Shown here: piece after piece, positions 61,033 to 64,000 of the stretch
How the letters are laid out: each line of letters begins with the position of its first letter
How positions within the stretch are numbered: position 1 is the first letter of the stretch
Made by a program: the position numbers and the translations under genes
Notes under the pieces: generated by a model
What the model saw: only the letters and a program-made list of their open reading frames with translations
Database searches by the model: none
Told to the model about the DNA's origin: nothing
NCBI RefSeq assembly: GCF_963378095.1
Contig: NZ_OY726397.1
Span: forward strand, 1,798,001 to 1,862,000
Source of the DNA: Mycolicibacterium sp. MU0053
GTDB taxonomy: Bacteria > Actinomycetota > Actinomycetes > Mycobacteriales > Mycobacteriaceae
DNA: 64,000 bases
Direction: 5' to 3'

Positions 61033-64000
61033 GTGGGTCGCGCCGCGACGAGTTCCCAGACCGTGCATGAAGAGGTCGCTGAACTGCTCGGTGTCAGCCC
61101 GGCCGCGCTGGACCCCGACGCCGACCTCATTGCCTCCGGTCTCGACTCCATTCGGATGATGTCGCTGTCGGGCCGCTGGCGTCGACAGGGTATCGACATC
61201 GGTTTCGCCGCCTTGGCCGAGACCCCGACGGTGGCAGCCTGGACCCAACTGGTCGCCGCGCTCACGGCCGACACCGCCGGTGCCGGCCAGGACGCGGCAC
61301 CGGACGCCGAGGCCGCGGCCGAGCCCGACGACAACGAGCCGTTCCCGCTCGCGCCCATCCAGCACGCGCTGTGGCTGGGCCGCAACGAGGAGCAGGCCCT
61401 CGGCGGCGTTGCCCCGCACCTATATGTCGAGTTCGACGGCGCCGGGGTAGACCCCCGGCAGCTGCGGGTGGCCGCGGCCGCGCTGGCCCGCCGGCACCCC
61501 ATGCTGCGGGTGGACATCCTGCCCGACGGCACCCAACGGATCAGCGACCGTACGCTGCCCGTCGCGGTGCACGACCTGCGCGACCTCGACGATGCGGCCG
61601 CGCAGGCCCGGCTGGCCGAGATCCGCGACGCGAAATCGCATCAGATCCTGCACGGCGAGGTTCTCGAGATCTCGCTGACGCTGCTGGCCGGCGGACGCAC
61701 CCGGCTGCATGTCGACATGGACATGTCGGCCGCCGACGCCGTGAGCTACCGCAACTTCATGGCCGACCTCGCGGTCCTCTACCGCGGCGACACCCTGCCG
61801 GAGTTGGGCTACACCTACCGGCGCTACCGGTCCGCGCTGACGGCGTCGACGGCGGTGTCCGAGGCCGACCGGCAGTGGTGGGCCGAGCGGGTGCCGCAAC
61901 TGCCGGAGCCGCCGTCGCCGCCGTTGGTACCGCTGTCGGAGCAGGCCAACCCCCGCCGCAACACCCGCCGCTGGCACTTCTTCGACGCCGACATCCGCGA
62001 GGCCCTGTTCGAGGGCGCCCACAAGCGCGGCGTCACACCCGCGATGGCGATCGCGGCCTCCTACGCCGGGACGCTGGCCCGCTGGTCCACCCACTCCCGG
62101 TTCCTGCTCAACCTGCCGATGTTCGGGCGCGAGCCGTTTCACCCCGACGTCGACAAGCTGGTGGGCGACTTCACCTCGTCGTTGCTGCTCGACGTCGACC
62201 TGACCGGCGCCGACACCGCCACCAAACGCGCCCGGGCCGTGCAGGAATCGCTGCACACCACGGTGCGCCACGCCAGCTACTCGGGGCTGTCGGTGCTGCG
62301 CGACCTGACCCGGCACCGCGGCGTGCCCACCCTGGCGCCGTTCGTGTTCACCAGCGCGCTGGGCCTCGGGGACCTGTTCGACGGCGAGGTCACCGAACAG
62401 TTCGGCAAGTGCGTCTGGCACATCTCGCAGGGGCCGCAGGTGCTGCTCGACGCCCAGGCCACCCCGTTCGACGGCGGTCTGCTGATCAACTGGGACGTGC
62501 GCGAGGAGGCATTCCGGCCGGGGGTCGCGGATGCGATGTTCGCCCATCACGTCGACGAGCTGATCCGCCTGGCCGGTGACGACGCCGCCTGGGACACCCT
62601 TGACACCACCGCGCTACCCCCAGACCAACGTGCGGTGCGGGCCGCGCTCAACGCGGTGAGCGCACCGGTGAGCCCAGATGCGTTGCACGACGGATTCTTC
62701 CGGTCGGCAGCGAGGACCCCGGATGCGCCCGCGGTGCTCAGCAGCCTCGGCGAGTGGAGCTACGCGCACCTGCGCGAGCGGGCGCTCGCCGTCGCCGCCA
62801 CGCTGCGGCACCACGGCGTCAACGCCGGGGACGCGGTGGCCGTGATGGGCCCCAAAAACGCCGAGCAGATCCCGGCGCTGCTCGGCATCCACGCCGCCGG
62901 CGCGGTATACCTGCCGATCGGACTCGACCAGCCCGAGGACCGCGCGGTCCGGATCCTGCAGAGCTCCGATGTGCATTCGGTGCTGTGGTGCGGCGCCCGC
63001 ACCCCGCAGGCCGACGGGCTACCGGTCCCGGCAATCACGGTGGCCGAGGCGATCGCGCACGGCCGGCCCGCAGCCGCGGCCACCGAGCCGGTTTCGGCGC
63101 GCCCCGACGACGTGGCCTACGTGCTGTTCACCTCCGGGTCCACCGGCGAACCCAAGGGTGTCCAGGTCAGTCACGGCGCGTCGATGAACACCGTCGAATT
63201 CATCAACGGGCACTTCGAGATCGGACCGCAGGACCGCTGCCTGGCGCTCTCGACGCTGGAATGCGACATCTCGGTGCTCGACATCTTCGGCATGCTGCGC
63301 GCCGGCGGTTCGATCGTCGTGGTCGACGAGGCGGACCGGCGTAACCCCGACGCGTGGGCGCGCCTGATCGGCACGCATCAGGTCAGCGTGCTGCACTGGC
63401 TGCCGGGCTGGTTGGAGATGCTGGTCGCGGTCAACTCCGGCCGGATCTCCTCGGTGCGGGTGGTGCCCACCGGCGGCGACTGGGTGCGCACCGAGATGGT
63501 TCGCGCGCTGCGTGCGCAAGCCCCCGGGGTGCGCGTCGCCGGTCTCGGCGGCGCCACCGAAACCGCCACCCACAACACCATCTGCGAGCCCGCCGAGCTG
63601 CCCACGCACTGGGCGGCGGTACCACTCGGGAAGCCCTTGCCCAACAACAAGTGTCGCGTGGTCGCGGCCGACGGCTCCGACTGCCCGGATTGGGTGCCCG
63701 GCGAGTTCTGGGTCGGTGGACGCGGCATCGCCCGCGGCTACCGGGGTCGACCCGACCTGACCGCCGAACGGTTCGTCGAGCACGACGGCAGCACCTGGTA
63801 CCGCACCGGGGATCTGGCGCGCTACCTGCCCGATGGCACGTTGGAATTCGTGGGGCGCGCCGATCACCGCGTCAAGATCAGCGGCTATCGTGTCGAACTC
63901 GGCGAGGTCGAAGGCGCCCTGAACCGCCTCGATGCCGTCGACGGCGCGGTGGCCGCGGTGGTGCCGGCCGCCGGCGATCATCGGCGCGAGCAACTCGCGG
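61033..64000 (+). CDS. mbtB: Mycobactin non-ribosomal peptide synthetase MbtB (N-terminal part, cut by window end)
   Basis: At least 989 codons, open to the window edge. GTG start with GGAGG seven bases upstream. Order: aryl carrier domain with Ser39 (SGLDSIRMM), a cyclisation domain (about 95-520) with the diagnostic D230-x4-D235-x2-S238, then an adenylation domain (LFTSGSTGEPKG at about 698-709, GRADHRVKISGYRVELGEVE near the end). It takes the aryl group from MbtA, joins it to serine or threonine and closes the oxazoline ring. The closing carrier domain is outside. Expression is probably iron-repressed through the two IdeR boxes just upstream. Confidence 0.93.
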   Translation, partial: MGRAATSSQTVHEEVAELLGVSPAALDPDADLIASGLDSIRMMSLSGRWRRQGIDIGFAALAETPTVAAWTQLVAALTADTAGAGQDAAPDAEAAAEPDDNEPFPLAPIQHALWLGRNEEQALGGVAPHLYVEFDGAGVDPRQLRVAAAALARRHPMLRVDILPDGTQRISDRTLPVAVHDLRDLDDAAAQARLAEIRDAKSHQILHGEVLEISLTLLAGGRTRLHVDMDMSAADAVSYRNFMADLAVLYRGDTLPELGYTYRRYRSALTASTAVSEADRQWWAERVPQLPEPPSPPLVPLSEQANPRRNTRRWHFFDADIREALFEGAHKRGVTPAMAIAASYAGTLARWSTHSRFLLNLPMFGREPFHPDVDKLVGDFTSSLLLDVDLTGADTATKRARAVQESLHTTVRHASYSGLSVLRDLTRHRGVPTLAPFVFTSALGLGDLFDGEVTEQFGKCVWHISQGPQVLLDAQATPFDGGLLINWDVREEAFRPGVADAMFAHHVDELIRLAGDDAAWDTLDTTALPPDQRAVRAALNAVSAPVSPDALHDGFFRSAARTPDAPAVLSSLGEWSYAHLRERALAVAATLRHHGVNAGDAVAVMGPKNAEQIPALLGIHAAGAVYLPIGLDQPEDRAVRILQSSDVHSVLWCGARTPQADGLPVPAITVAEAIAHGRPAAAATEPVSARPDDVAYVLFTSGSTGEPKGVQVSHGASMNTVEFINGHFEIGPQDRCLALSTLECDISVLDIFGMLRAGGSIVVVDEADRRNPDAWARLIGTHQVSVLHWLPGWLEMLVAVNSGRISSVRVVPTGGDWVRTEMVRALRAQAPGVRVAGLGGATETATHNTICEPAELPTHWAAVPLGKPLPNNKCRVVAADGSDCPDWVPGEFWVGGRGIARGYRGRPDLTAERFVEHDGSTWYRTGDLARYLPDGTLEFVGRADHRVKISGYRVELGEVEGALNRLDAVDGAVAAVVPAAGDHRREQLA

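Overview
The window reads as chromosome of a GC-rich, probably rapid-growing Mycobacterium (Mycolicibacterium). From about 17.6 kb onward it follows much of the M. tuberculosis order Rv2427c-Rv2383c: proA, moxR, VWA protein, nadD, rsfS, gpgP, octT, degV, comEA, comEC, holA, rpsT, the ATP-grasp/alpha-E/transglutaminase trio, rnz, CBS protein, lepA, trehalase, subI-cysTWA, sirA-cysH-chelatase, hemW, then mbtA/mbtB. Leaderless promoters (a TANNNT box 6-8 nt before the start codon), many GTG/TTG starts and start/stop overlaps also fit this genus. No tRNA, rRNA, insertion sequence or CRISPR was seen.

Region 1 (1-17.5 kb) is an accessory catabolic island, visibly less GC-rich by eye than the rest. 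It has two tandem related cytochromes P450 (the first cut by the window edge), a cupin protein, and an eight-gene leftward operon: acyl-CoA dehydrogenase, F420-type LLM oxidoreductase, thioesterase-like protein, amidohydrolase, double CaiB-type CoA-transferase, aldehyde dehydrogenase, SDR and zinc alcohol dehydrogenase. Opposite lie a four-cysteine small protein, two acyl-CoA ligases, an unknown protein and a flavin/2Fe-2S reductase. The logic is P450 hydroxylation, oxidation to an acid, CoA activation and beta-oxidation-like breakdown; the substrate is unknown. The SDR has an in-frame amber codon at codon 4, and two genes share a near-identical GTACCGGTAC-centred operator candidate.

Region 2 (17.6-38.6 kb) is conserved housekeeping. 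Points of note are a 57-bp in-frame minisatellite at the 3' end of octT, a comEC without the metallo-beta-lactamase domain, and lepA, which has no canonical start codon ahead of its P-loop and appears to start at ATC behind a good Shine-Dalgarno sequence.

Region 3 (38.6-52.7 kb) is dominated by sulfur: cysE-cysK, a sulfatase, a Stf0 sulfotransferase, a GH15 trehalase, the sulfate ABC transporter, and sirA-cysH-sirohydrochlorin chelatase. Both the transporter operon and the sirA operon are preceded by a short leader ORF ending in a cysteine run, and in both the Shine-Dalgarno sequence of the first gene is paired in a perfect inverted repeat: cysteine-responsive attenuators.

Region 4 (52.8-64 kb) holds hemW and the start of a mycobactin-type siderophore locus. 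Where M. tuberculosis has mbtI (salicylate synthase), this genome has a 1727-residue iterative type I polyketide synthase with the KS-AT-DH-KR-ACP layout of 6-methylsalicylate synthases, downstream of mbtA and divergent from mbtB, with two IdeR boxes between mbtA and mbtB. This predicts a 6-methylsalicyl-capped mycobactin, as in the classical mycobactins P and H, and is the most interesting find here.
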